From UBA7803 sp047920935 (lineage in GTDB: Bacteria > Pseudomonadota > Gammaproteobacteria > Pseudomonadales > Azotimanducaceae): 25,080 nucleotides of DNA. The stretch spans positions 1 through 25,080 of the forward strand of contig JBLRXD010000023.1 of the NCBI GenBank assembly GCA_047920935.1. Reading direction: 5' to 3'. Shown one piece after another: positions 6,597 to 16,330 of this stretch (position 1 is the first letter of the stretch; each line of letters opens with the position of its first letter). A program made the translations under genes and the position numbers. The notes beneath the pieces were generated by a model. The model was not told the DNA's origin. It ran no database searches and was given only the letters and a program-made list of their open reading frames with translations.

Positions 6597-8783
6597 ATGG
6601 CCGCACTGCACAACAGCCACAAGCTCGTGATCGTCACCGGGAAGGGTGGCGTCGGCCGGTCGTTGCTGTCCGCCGCGCTGGCGGACCTTTCGGTAGCCGC
6701 AGGGCTGCGCACCATCCTGGTGACCCTGGACACCCGCGATGACCGCCATCCGCTGCTCGACGTACCGTTGGAGTACCGGCCGAGCGACACCGGCCGCGGC
6801 TTTGCCGTCAGTCGGGTCGATGCGTTCCAAGCCGCGGCCGAGTATGCCCGTCGCAACCTGCCGTTTGGCGGGGTCTATGGGAGCTTCTTCCAGAGCCGCG
6901 CGTTCCACGATTTTGCCGCCGCCGCGCCAGGTTTCGAGGAGCTCATGTGTCTCGGCAAGCTCTACGATCTGGCCACGGCGTCGGAATTCGACCGGGTAAT
7001 CTTCGATGCCCCCGCCACCGGTCACCTCAAGGATCTGCTGGCGGTGCCGGGGGTAACCCAGCGGGCGGTGCGCGTCGGTCCGCTGAGCCACAACGCTCGC
7101 AAGATCGAGGATCTGCTGCTCGACCCTGAGCGCACTCATGTTCTCGTCGCGACGCTGGCCGAGGAGATGCCGGTTCGGGAAGCCTTGGAGGTGGTGCGCC
7201 TGTGCCGGCAGGAGATGCGCATGAGCGTCGGTCCCGTGCTGGTGAATCGCGAAGTACTCAGCTTGCTGTCAGAACCGGAAATGGCGTGCGTGCAGGCGCT
7301 CGAGGGCCAGGGGGCGCTGTCGCCCGCGGTTTGCCGGGCCTTGGCCGTCGCCCACGAGCGGCGCACGCTGGCGGCAGCCCAACGGGATGCGCTGCGGCCG
7401 CTGCACGAGGCGGGCCTGGAAGCGCTGTACGTGCCGCGTATCGTGCAGCGCAGTCATCGTGCCGACGAGCTGCTCGACGTGGTCGCCCGATACCTGGCGC
7501 CACTGTTCGCCCCCCTCGTAGGAGCCCCCTCTGTAGGAGCCCCCTCTGTAGGAGCCCTCTCCAGAGGGCGATCGCCCGCAGAAGCGAGTAAATCGCGATC
7601 TGGAGATCGCTCCCACGGAGAACTCGATCCCTTCGATGTATCCGGGCTGTTGAATGGCAGTCGGGTGGTGGTGTGCTGCGGCAGTGGAGGGGTGGGAAAA
7701 ACCACCAGCGCCGCGGCGCTGGCGGTGTTGGCCGCTCGGCAGGGCAAGAAGGTTCAGGTGATGACCATCGATCCGGCGCGCCGGCTTGCCCAGGCTATGG
7801 GCCTGGACTCTCTGGGCGGCGAGCCCCAGCGCGTGCCGCTGGACGCGCCCGGCGAGCTGTGGGCGATGATGCTCGACAGCAAGCACACGTTCGATCGGCT
7901 GGTGGAGACGTATGCGCCGGATCCGCGGGTACGCGAGGCAATCTTCGCTAATCATTATTATCAGCAATTGTCCACGTCGCTGGGCGGGTCGCGGGAGCTT
8001 GTGGCCATGGAGCGGGTGCTCGAGACAGCCTTGGAGGGCGACTACGATCTGCTCATCGTCGATACCCCACCGTCGCAGCATGCGCTGGATTTTCTCGATG
8101 CTCCGGAGCGTCTGGTCAACCTGTTGGATGGCTCGTTGGCGGCTCTGCTGGTGCGCCCCTACGGCCTCGCGGCCAGAGCTCAGTTCAATTTCTTTCGGCA
8201 GTCGTCGGCGCTGGCGCTCAAGTTCATGGAGCGCCTCACCGGGGTGCAGATGCTGGCCGACCTGTCGGAATTTCTGCTGGCCTTCTCCAGCATGTTCGAT
8301 GGGTTCCGTGAGCGCTCTCACAAGGTGCAGTCGCTGATGCGCGAATCGACCACCAGCTTTCTGCTGATCTGCGCACCCGAGCCGGCGAGCCTGAGGCAGG
8401 TGGATCAATTTGCCGCGCGTCTGGCGAAAGACCGGATGCGCGTTGCCGGCATTATCGCCAACCGCGTTCACCCGGCGCCGCCCGGCGAGGCCGCGCTCGC
8501 GCCGCGCGCTGCCGTGCTCGACATCGGCGCAGCAGAGTTGGCGCCGTTGGCCGAGTGCGGCGATCCGGCGTTCTCCGATCTGCCGCTGCCCGAGCGGCTC
8601 GCAGAGACCTGGCAGGAGGCGGTAGACTTGCACGTGGCCGACCGCCTGGCGCTGGCGTCGTTGACGGCTGGGGCGCTACCGCTGCGGTTGATTCCGCGGC
8701 TCCCGCGAGACCTTCACAGCATGGCCGACCTGGAGCAACTGGCTGCGCTGCTTGCCGCCGATTTCTCTCAGGGCCCACCGTAG
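6597..8783 (+). CDS. Fused double ArsA/Get3-like ATPase
   Basis: Two ArsA-type ATPase halves in one chain (728 residues from the ATG; a TTG start at 6588 is also possible). Half 1: deviant Walker A GKGGVGRS (15-22), with signature Lys K16 but Arg at the P-loop Lys position (R21), and FDAPATGHLKDLL. Half 2: CCGSGGVGKTT (360-370), with Ser (S363) in place of the signature Lys but the P-loop Lys (K368) intact, and VDTPPSQHALDFLD. The pattern resembles two-component ArsA-like ATPases of actinobacteria and myxobacteria (the Rv3679/Rv3680 type), here fused. No arsB, arsR or arsC is nearby, so arsenite export is unlikely; a role in membrane-protein or protein-cargo handling is inference. Residues 308-340, the linker, are encoded by a REP-like element. 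Confidence 0.85.
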   Translation: MAALHNSHKLVIVTGKGGVGRSLLSAALADLSVAAGLRTILVTLDTRDDRHPLLDVPLEYRPSDTGRGFAVSRVDAFQAAAEYARRNLPFGGVYGSFFQSRAFHDFAAAAPGFEELMCLGKLYDLATASEFDRVIFDAPATGHLKDLLAVPGVTQRAVRVGPLSHNARKIEDLLLDPERTHVLVATLAEEMPVREALEVVRLCRQEMRMSVGPVLVNREVLSLLSEPEMACVQALEGQGALSPAVCRALAVAHERRTLAAAQRDALRPLHEAGLEALYVPRIVQRSHRADELLDVVARYLAPLFAPLVGAPSVGAPSVGALSRGRSPAEASKSRSGDRSHGELDPFDVSGLLNGSRVVVCCGSGGVGKTTSAAALAVLAARQGKKVQVMTIDPARRLAQAMGLDSLGGEPQRVPLDAPGELWAMMLDSKHTFDRLVETYAPDPRVREAIFANHYYQQLSTSLGGSRELVAMERVLETALEGDYDLLIVDTPPSQHALDFLDAPERLVNLLDGSLAALLVRPYGLAARAQFNFFRQSSALALKFMERLTGVQMLADLSEFLLAFSSMFDGFRERSHKVQSLMRESTTSFLLICAPEPASLRQVDQFAARLAKDRMRVAGIIANRVHPAPPGEAALAPRAAVLDIGAAELAPLAECGDPAFSDLPLPERLAETWQEAVDLHVADRLALASLTAGALPLRLIPRLPRDLHSMADLEQLAALLAADFSQGPP
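7518..7617. repeat. REP-like palindromic element inside the ATPase gene
   Basis: Two exact copies of GTAGGAGCCCCCTCT (7518-7532 and 7533-7547) and a shortened third copy (7548-7560) lead into nested stems CCCTCT/AGAGGG and GCGATCT/AGATCGC, ending GCTCCCACGG. The ends match the elements at 23102-23160 and 25030-25070. The 15-bp unit keeps frame and encodes VGAPS repeats in the linker between the two ATPase halves. Confidence 0.8.
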
Positions 8784-10123
8784 GCCTGACCAGGCAGCCA
8801 GGTGACCAGCGACTGCCAGTTGAAGATGATCGTCAGGCCGATGAGCTGCAGCACGACGAATGGCGCCACGCCGCGATAGATGACGGCCACGTCGATGCCT
8901 GGCGGCGCTACGCCTTTCAGGTAGAAGATAGCGAAGCCGACGGGTGGGGTGAGGAAACTGGTTTGCAGGCACACGGCGAACATCACCGTGAACCAGATCG
9001 GATCGAAACCGAGTGCCGCCACCACTGGCGATACCAGTGGCAGAATGATCAGGGTCAGCTCGATCCAGTCGAGGAAGAAGCCAAGCAGGAACGTGGCCAG
9101 CAGAATGCAGATGACGATGCCGTTGGCGTCGAAAGGCAGGCCCAGCAACGCCCGCTTGATCAGCTCGTCGCCGCCCAGCCCGCGCAGCACCAGCGCAAAC
9201 GCGGTGGCGCCGATCAGCACGGCGAAGATGAAGGCGGTGGTTCGAGTAGTCTCGTGCAGCACCTCGCGCAGCGCCGCCCGGCTCAGCTGGCGCTTCACGA
9301 ACGCCAGCAGCAGAGCTCCGGCGGCGCCCACGCCGGCCGCCTCCGTGGGCGTGGCCACGCCGGTGAAGATGCTGCCGAGCACGGCCAGGATCAGGAATGC
9401 CGGTGGCATGATGGCGAGGAACAGCGCGCGGATCGCTGCCCAATCCACCGGCTCGTGTTGCGCTGCGGGCGCCACCTCCGGCCGCAGCAGGCTGTACAGC
9501 AGCAGGTAGGCTACGTACAGTCCGCCGAGCAGCGCGCCGGGAAGCACCGCGCCGAGAAACAGATCGCCGACGCTCATGGCCATGCGGTCTGCCATCAGCA
9601 CCAGCATGATGCTGGGCGGGATTAGGATACCCAAGGTACCTACGGCGCAGACGGTGCCCGTGGCGAGCGCCTTGTCATAGCCCTGGTTGAGCATGACCGG
9701 CAGCCCGAGCAGCGCCAGCAACACCACCGATGCGCCGATGATGCCTGTGGTGGCCGCAAGCAGCAGCCCGATGAGCGTGACCGTTACCGCAAGCCCGCCG
9801 CGCAAGCCGCCGAACAGGCGCGCGAAGCTGGTCATCAGCTCTTTGGCGATGCCCGAGCGGTCGAGCAACAGGCCCATGAGGATGAACATCGGCAGGGCCA
9901 CCATCACCCAGTTCTCCATCACGTTCCAGATTCGATCCACGGTGATGGAGGTGTAGCCCCAGCTCATGCCGATGGGGACGTTGAAATCCACTTCGAGAAC
10001 GATGGCGAAGGCGGTGAACAGAACCGCCAGCCCGCCGAGCAGCCAGGCAACCGGAAAGCCGGTAAACACCAGCGCGATGAAGCTTACGAACATGAGCAGG
10101 GCGAGAATTTCGTTACCGGCCAT
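8768..10123 (-). CDS. dctM: TRAP transporter large permease subunit (DctM)
   Basis: A 451-residue polytopic inner-membrane protein starting at MAGNEILALLMFVSFIAL, with about twelve hydrophobic segments. DctM-family hallmarks include VMVALPMFILMGLLLDRSG, GASVVLLALLGLPVML, GTLGILIPPSIMLVLM and VATPTEAAGVGA. It should be the ion-coupled translocation channel of a tripartite ATP-independent periplasmic transporter. The start overlaps the dctQ stop by one base (TGATG). Longer open frame upstream of 10123 is antisense or out of frame within dctQ and is not family-like. The stop lies only 15 bp inside the 3' end of the convergent ATPase gene, so the two genes overlap tail to tail. Confidence 0.93.
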   Translation of the reverse strand: MAGNEILALLMFVSFIALVFTGFPVAWLLGGLAVLFTAFAIVLEVDFNVPIGMSWGYTSITVDRIWNVMENWVMVALPMFILMGLLLDRSGIAKELMTSFARLFGGLRGGLAVTVTLIGLLLAATTGIIGASVVLLALLGLPVMLNQGYDKALATGTVCAVGTLGILIPPSIMLVLMADRMAMSVGDLFLGAVLPGALLGGLYVAYLLLYSLLRPEVAPAAQHEPVDWAAIRALFLAIMPPAFLILAVLGSIFTGVATPTEAAGVGAAGALLLAFVKRQLSRAALREVLHETTRTTAFIFAVLIGATAFALVLRGLGGDELIKRALLGLPFDANGIVICILLATFLLGFFLDWIELTLIILPLVSPVVAALGFDPIWFTVMFAVCLQTSFLTPPVGFAIFYLKGVAPPGIDVAVIYRGVAPFVVLQLIGLTIIFNWQSLVTWLPGQAYGGP

Positions 10124-10653
10124 CAGTGGCGGCCTCTGTGTTGAACAGCAGTGTTGAACAGCAACGCCCAGACGCGCGTGAGCCTTGAGAGGGTGGCGAT
10201 CAGCAACAGGGCGAAGCCGAGCGGCAGCATCGCCTTGATGACCCAGCGCAGCGGCAGCCCTCCCGGCGCCTGCGAGACTTCGCCGAATCGGTAGCTGCTG
10301 ATGACGAAGGGAACGCTGTAGACCAGGATCAGCGTGATGAACGGCAGCAGGAACAGGAGAATTCCGTACAGCTCCACCCAGGCTTTGCGGCGTGGTGACA
10401 AGCGTTCGTGAAGGACGTCGACGCGAATGTGTGCGTCTGCCTGGTAAGTGTATGCCAGCCCCAGCAGAAACCCGGCCGAATACAGGTGCCACTGAATTTC
10501 CTCGAACTCGATACGGCCCAGGCCGAATGCGTAGCGAGCGACCACGTTGACGACGATCACCACCAGCAGCGCGGCCCAAAGCCACGAGATCCACTGACCC
10601 ATCTTGACCAGCCAGGGGTCGATCATCCGCGAAAAAGCCGTGTGCGGTAGCAT
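10123..10653 (-). CDS. dctQ: TRAP transporter small permease subunit (DctQ)
   Basis: A 176-residue membrane protein with four hydrophobic segments (about 22-41, 57-70, 94-114 and 139-160). It contains the DctQ-typical RYAFGLGRIEFEEIQWHLYS stretch after TM1 and the conserved ADAHIRVDVLHERL loop. It partners DctM in the membrane. It is coupled at both ends by one-base TGATG overlaps: its start with the dctP stop and its stop with the dctM start. The order dctP-dctQ-dctM is the standard TRAP operon. Confidence 0.92.
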   Translation of the reverse strand: MLPHTAFSRMIDPWLVKMGQWISWLWAALLVVIVVNVVARYAFGLGRIEFEEIQWHLYSAGFLLGLAYTYQADAHIRVDVLHERLSPRRKAWVELYGILLFLLPFITLILVYSVPFVISSYRFGEVSQAPGGLPLRWVIKAMLPLGFALLLIATLSRLTRVWALLFNTAVQHRGRH

Positions 10654-11786
10654 CAGAAGTCTCGTGGCAGATAGGCCCGTGATTTCCAGTGGGCGTAGTC
10701 GGATCGGAATCGGTTCTGGGATTCGAGGATGCGCGCGAATTCGGGGCTGGCGGCGGCCTCTTCAGCGAGCACGTTCTGAGTAATCCGATCCAACTCCCGC
10801 AGCACGTCCATGGGCAGCGTCTCGACCCGCACGCCGGCCTCGATGAACGTCTCGATCACAGGGCCCTGCAGGCCCTCCGAGCGCGCCAGATTGCGGGTGA
10901 CGCCGGCCGTGCACACGGCTTCGAGCAGCGCCTGGGTGGAGGGTGGCAGCGCGCGCCACCGATCCAGGTTGACCACCAGGTGGAAGGCGGTGGCTGGCTG
11001 GTGCCAGCCGGGGTAGTAGTTGTAGCGGGCCACCCGGCTGAAGCCGAGCATCTGATCCACCACCGGCAGCGCGTATTCGGTGGCGTCTATGGCGCCCTTT
11101 TCCAGCGCCTGGAAGATTTCCCCGCCCGGAAGCATGGTGACCGAGGCGCCGGCCCGCTCCATGACCTTGCCGCCGATGCCGGCAAAGCGGATCTTCAGCC
11201 CGCGGATGTCGGCCAGCGAATTGATCGGCAACCTGAACCAGCCTGCGGTCTCGGGGCCGGTGATGCCGCAGAACAAAGGATGCACGTTGTGCTGGTGATA
11301 CAGCGCTTCGCCGAGTTCCCGGCCACCGGCCTCGAACCACCAGGCGGAGAATTCCCAGGGCTCCATGCCGAACGGCACCGCGCCCAGCAGCGTGGAAGCA
11401 CGGATCCTCCCCTGATCGTAGCCGAGCCAGGTGTAGCCGGCTTCGACTTTGCCGTCCCGCACGGCTTCGGTAATGCTGAACGCCGGCACGATCTCGCCAG
11501 GTTCGTAGATGTCCAGGCGTACGGCGTTGTCGCTGATCGCGCGCAGGGTGTCGCTGACGAACAAGGCGTTGTCACCCAGCGCCGGCAGATTGGTGGCGAA
11601 AGCGCCCGGCACGCGCCAGCGCAGGCGCACGGCGGTAGGCCCGGCTTCGGCGCCGCCGGGCTGCGCGCCCACCGCCACACGGGATTCGCCCGGTGGCCGC
11701 AACGCCAGGCTGCCGACCAGACCCACGGCGAAAGCGACGATCACGGCCAAGGCCGCGGCGCGGAAGCTCAGCGTTGCCGGTTTCAT
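10653..11786 (-). CDS. dctP: TRAP transporter solute-binding protein, TakP-like (DctP)
   Basis: A 377-residue periplasmic binding protein. The N-terminus (residues 8-29) is an uncleaved anchor or signal peptide; no lipobox Cys is present. The segment ITGPETAGWFRLPI ... LADIRGLKIRFAGIGGKVM ... LPGGEIFQALEKGAIDATE ... YYPGWHQPATAFHLVVN closely follows the TakP/DctP6 subfamily, whose characterised members bind 2-oxo acids or related monocarboxylates, so such a ligand is inferred here. The ATG (11786) has an AGGGGAA ribosome site at close spacing; open frame further upstream lies in the promoter region and is not coding. First gene of dctP-dctQ-dctM, divergent from pntAA. Confidence 0.9.
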   Translation of the reverse strand: MKPATLSFRAAALAVIVAFAVGLVGSLALRPPGESRVAVGAQPGGAEAGPTAVRLRWRVPGAFATNLPALGDNALFVSDTLRAISDNAVRLDIYEPGEIVPAFSITEAVRDGKVEAGYTWLGYDQGRIRASTLLGAVPFGMEPWEFSAWWFEAGGRELGEALYHQHNVHPLFCGITGPETAGWFRLPINSLADIRGLKIRFAGIGGKVMERAGASVTMLPGGEIFQALEKGAIDATEYALPVVDQMLGFSRVARYNYYPGWHQPATAFHLVVNLDRWRALPPSTQALLEAVCTAGVTRNLARSEGLQGPVIETFIEAGVRVETLPMDVLRELDRITQNVLAEEAAASPEFARILESQNRFRSDYAHWKSRAYLPRDF

Positions 11787-11817
11787 CGATTCCCCTGAAC
11801 GTGGCCGTTGGGCCCGG

Positions 11818-11847
11818 ATTGTCGGAGACTGTCGCCTCCGGTTGCAA
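11818..11847 (-). promoter_or_regulatory. Candidate promoter of the TRAP operon
   Basis: On the minus strand TTGCAA (11842-11847) and GACAAT (11818-11823) are 18 bp apart. The -35 box is the centre of the palindrome at 11839-11850, which would let a bound protein control the promoter. Confidence 0.4.
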
Positions 11848-11850
11848 CCG
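11839..11850. promoter_or_regulatory. Perfect 12-bp palindrome, operator candidate
   Basis: CGGTTGCAACCG is a perfect palindrome located about 55 bp upstream of dctP and overlapping its proposed -35 box. The size and symmetry fit a dimeric repressor site. No regulator gene is adjacent, so the protein is unknown. Confidence 0.45.
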
Positions 11851-11904
11851 AAGCGGAATCGGGAGTTGTTTTTACTGGAACATTTGGCTACTTTGACGCG
11901 TTTT

Positions 11905-11923
11905 GCGCGATGCACCATCGCGC
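11905..11923. promoter_or_regulatory. 19-bp dyad in the pntAA leader
   Basis: GCGCGATG (11905-11912) and CATCGCGC (11916-11923) are perfect inverted arms around CAC. The dyad ends 11 bp before the pntAA ribosome site, so it could be an operator or a leader hairpin. Confidence 0.45.
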
Positions 11924-11947
11924 CTGTTTGTCTTAGAGGGGAATCGC

Positions 11948-13075
11948 ATGCTGATCGGTGTGCCAAGAGAACTTTCGCCGGGGGAACGGCGGGCCGCACT
12001 GGTGCCGGTCACCGTGAAGAAGCTCGTCGCCGCCGGTTTCGAGGTCGTCGTCGAATCGGGGTTGGGCATTCCGGCTGGATTTCCCGATGACGTCTACAGC
12101 GACGCGGGGGCCAGCATCAGCAATGATCGCCAGTCTTTGCTCGGCTCCGCGGATGTCGTGCTGCGGGTTCGCAAGCCGGCGGCTGACGAGGTCGGCTCGT
12201 TGAAGCGCGGCGCTATACACGTCAGCTTCCTCGATCCGTTCAACGAGCGCGGTCTGGTGGAGCAGTTGGCCTCCCAGGGCGTGACCGCCATATCCATGGA
12301 GATGATTCCACGCAGCACCCGCGCGCAGAAGATGGATGCGCTGTCTTCCCAGGCCAACCTTGCGGGCTATGTGACCGTCATCCAGGCGGCCTACCACTCG
12401 CCGAAAATCCTGCCGATGATGATGACGCCCGCCGGCACCATCGCACCGGCACGAGTCTTCGTGATCGGCGCCGGCGTTGCCGGCCTTCAGGCCATTGCCA
12501 CGGCAAAGCGGCTCGGTGCCCGGGTCGAGGCCTTCGATACCCGCCCGGTGGTGGCCGAGCAGGTGCAATCGCTGGGCGCGAAGTTCGTGCAGATCGACCT
12601 GGGTGACACCGGGCAGACGGATCAAGGCTATGCCAAGGAGCTGACCCCCGAGCAACTCGACATGCAGAAGGAGGGGCAGAAAAAGGTCATCGCGCAATCC
12701 GACGTGGTGATCACCACCGCGCAACTGTTCGGCCGGCCGGCACCGAAGCTGGTCACCGAGGACATGATCCGGGCCATGCAACCGGGCAGCGTGGTGGTCG
12801 ACATGGCGGTGGAAACCGGTGGCAACGTGGAAGGTTCGCGGCCCAACGAGATCGTCGAGGTGGCCGGCGTGAAGATCATCGGTCAGGGTAATCTGCCTTC
12901 CGAGGTGGCCCGCAACGCCAGCGAGATGTACTCGGCGAATCTGTTCAACCTGATCGATGAGTTCTGGGACGCAGAAACACGCCAGTTGAACCTCGACCCG
13001 GACGACGACATCGTCAAAAGCTGCGTCATCACGCGCGATGGCGCCATCGTCAACGAAACCATCAAGAATCTGTAA
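11948..13075 (+). CDS. pntAA: NAD(P) transhydrogenase subunit alpha part 1 (PntAA)
   Basis: The soluble NAD(H)-binding domain I subunit, 375 residues, of the proton-translocating transhydrogenase, which exchanges hydride between NADH and NADP+ using the proton gradient. It starts with the family text MLIGVPRELSPGERRAAL and includes RAQKMDALSSQANLAGY (125-141), the dinucleotide-binding GAGVAGLQA (174-182) with the acidic strand end EAFDTRP, and the mobile-loop region near GDTGQTDQGYAKEL. The ATG has AGAGGGGA (11935-11942) 5 nt upstream; the 15-codon in-frame extension upstream spans the leader dyad and is not conserved-looking. A weak TTGTTT/TACTTT pair (11866-11894, 17-bp spacing) may be its promoter. 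Separate AA, AB and B genes match the Rhodospirillum-type arrangement. Confidence 0.95.
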   Translation: MLIGVPRELSPGERRAALVPVTVKKLVAAGFEVVVESGLGIPAGFPDDVYSDAGASISNDRQSLLGSADVVLRVRKPAADEVGSLKRGAIHVSFLDPFNERGLVEQLASQGVTAISMEMIPRSTRAQKMDALSSQANLAGYVTVIQAAYHSPKILPMMMTPAGTIAPARVFVIGAGVAGLQAIATAKRLGARVEAFDTRPVVAEQVQSLGAKFVQIDLGDTGQTDQGYAKELTPEQLDMQKEGQKKVIAQSDVVITTAQLFGRPAPKLVTEDMIRAMQPGSVVVDMAVETGGNVEGSRPNEIVEVAGVKIIGQGNLPSEVARNASEMYSANLFNLIDEFWDAETRQLNLDPDDDIVKSCVITRDGAIVNETIKNL

Positions 13076-13088
13076 ACGGGGAGTCATT

Positions 13089-14752
<1,664 letters not shown>

Positions 14753-14755
14753 GTC

Positions 14756-14784
14756 TGTAGCGGGCCATCCGCCGCGGCGCTTGC
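14756..14784. repeat. Degenerate REP-like remnant between convergent pntB and sulfatase genes
   Basis: TGTAG followed by CCGCCGCGGCGCTT (14769-14782) resembles the TGTAGGAGCG and CCGCCGCGGTCGCTT ends of the element at 25030-25070, shortened. It occupies nearly all of the 35-bp convergent gap. Similarity is partial. Confidence 0.35.
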
Positions 14785-14787
14785 TTC

Positions 14788-16311
14788 TCAGGCCAGCCCA
14801 AGGCGCTGGAACTGCTCTTCGGGGGCCTCGAGTTCGGTCAGGGCGTGGTGCAGAAGCTCCAGCATCCGCCGTTCTTCGGGGCCGCCGAGGCGGTTCTCTT
14901 CCTCTCCCGGGTCGTTGTCGATGTGGTAGAGGTGGTGCTGATCGTGTTTCTGACCGTAGCACCAGAAGGGCAACGGGTCGCCACGGTCGAAGGGTTGGCG
15001 GATCACGGGGATATCGCTGCCGGGCATGAAATCGAGAACGGCGCGGCGGTCGGGCTTGGGGAGTTTCAGGTCGGGCATGGCGTGGACGGGCATGGTAGAC
15101 CACCGGTTCGACCACATCGACAGCGGCAGGTTGTCTTTGCTGACCGGAGCCCGGGCGTATTTGCGCTGACCGTCGATGACGTGAACCCAGCGGCCGTAGA
15201 CGCCGGCAAGCGCCCAGTCGCGGATGCTGGTGCGGGTGCCTTCGAGCAGCGGTAGCAGTGATTCCCCGTGGGTGGTGTGGACCGCATCGATGCCGAACAG
15301 GTCGTAGAGGGTGGCATTGATGTCCACGTTGGTGGTCAGGGCGTCGCAGCTCCCTGGCTCCACCCCAGGCAGGTAGACCATGAGCGGCGTGTGGCCCAGG
15401 GGCTCGAACAGCGGCACCCCAGGTTTGCCGAAAATGTCCTTTTCCCCCAGGTAGTGGCCGTGATCGGTGCAGACGATGATGGCGGTGTCCTGCCACAGGT
15501 CGAGCGTATCCACCTGGCTCAGCAGGCGCCCGAACCAGTGATCGATCATCGACAGCTTGGAGCCGTAGTTGGCGCGGACGTGGCGCGCCTGGCGCTCGGT
15601 CAGCACGCCGCGCTCCACGGTCTTGACCGAGTACGGCGGCCAGATCAGCAACTCCTCGGACCACTCGGGATCGTAGCGGTTGGCCCATGGCGCCGGGGTG
15701 TCGAACGGCTCGTGGGGGTCGAATTCGTCGATGAACAGCATGAACCGGTCGTGGAAACCGGCGTTTTCAGCGAGCCAGCGAGACGCCGCGTTCATGGTGC
15801 GGGGGCCGGGAAAATCCAGCTCCTCGCGGAAATGCGTACGGCTCACGTCGTAATAATGGCCGATCGAGGCCTGGGCCGGCAGTGCGGGCGCACCGAGCCA
15901 GCTCGGGTCCGGGCGGGTTTTCCACGGATCGTTCTCGTGGCCGCGAACGTAGTCCCACGCGCGGAATTCGGTGTGGTAGTTCTCGCCTCCGGTCTCGAAC
16001 AGGTGGGGGTGGTCGCTCACCAGCATGGTGGTGACGCCGGCGGTGCGCAACGGCTGCGTAATCGGCTGCTCCCACAACTCGATGGAGCCCCACGGTCGCC
16101 AGAGAAAATCCAACGATCCCACCAGAATGTCGTGGCGAGCGGGCATGCACGGCAGCGAGCCGGCAAAATGCCGCTGAAATTGCACCGAGCGGGCGGCGAA
16201 GCGATCGAGATTGGGCGTGGCGAACTCGCGCCCGCCGTAGGCCCCCAGCATGTGACGGTTGAGGCTATCCAGCAGCACAACGATGACGTTGCGCGGGGCT
16301 ATGCGCGGCAC
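14788..16311 (-). CDS. Type I (formylglycine) sulfatase
   Basis: A member of the alkaline phosphatase superfamily, 507 residues from the chosen start. The nucleophile motif SLPCMPARHD matches CxPxR (C55 to R59), so the Cys should be converted to formylglycine. Metal-site text includes NVIVVLLDSLNRHMLGAYGG near the N-terminus (D15) and CTDHGHYLGEKD later; YHIDNDPGEEENRLG near the C-terminus is typical of sulfatases. I chose GTG 16311 because GGGAG (16317-16321) is 5 nt upstream and the gene then starts 19 bp after the MarR stop. An ATG at 16389 would add 26 low-complexity residues (Ala, Pro and Ser rich) overlapping the MarR gene. No signal peptide is visible from GTG, so the enzyme appears cytoplasmic. 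The substrate is unknown. No formylglycine-generating enzyme gene is in the window. Confidence 0.88.
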   Translation of the reverse strand: MPRIAPRNVIVVLLDSLNRHMLGAYGGREFATPNLDRFAARSVQFQRHFAGSLPCMPARHDILVGSLDFLWRPWGSIELWEQPITQPLRTAGVTTMLVSDHPHLFETGGENYHTEFRAWDYVRGHENDPWKTRPDPSWLGAPALPAQASIGHYYDVSRTHFREELDFPGPRTMNAASRWLAENAGFHDRFMLFIDEFDPHEPFDTPAPWANRYDPEWSEELLIWPPYSVKTVERGVLTERQARHVRANYGSKLSMIDHWFGRLLSQVDTLDLWQDTAIIVCTDHGHYLGEKDIFGKPGVPLFEPLGHTPLMVYLPGVEPGSCDALTTNVDINATLYDLFGIDAVHTTHGESLLPLLEGTRTSIRDWALAGVYGRWVHVIDGQRKYARAPVSKDNLPLSMWSNRWSTMPVHAMPDLKLPKPDRRAVLDFMPGSDIPVIRQPFDRGDPLPFWCYGQKHDQHHLYHIDNDPGEEENRLGGPEERRMLELLHHALTELEAPEEQFQRLGLA

Positions 16312-16316
16312 GGCGT

Positions 16317-16321
16317 CTCCC
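16317..16321 (-). promoter_or_regulatory. Ribosome binding site deciding the sulfatase start
   Basis: GGGAG on the minus strand lies 5 nt before GTG 16309-16311. It supports the shorter, non-overlapping start over ATG 16389. Confidence 0.6.
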
Positions 16322-16330
16322 GATGGCGGA

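Noticed and set aside
7518..7560. CRISPR-like short direct repeats
   Set aside because: The units are directly tandem at 15 bp with no spacers and are part of a REP-like palindrome.
7269..8633. Minus-strand open frame opposite the double ATPase
   Set aside because: It is a GC-rich shadow frame; the plus-strand protein has Walker and DxPP motifs.
6597..8783. Arsenite-exporting ArsA
   Set aside because: There are no ars neighbours, and the P-loop variants and DTPPSQHALDFL motif resemble the non-arsenical ArsA-like pairs.
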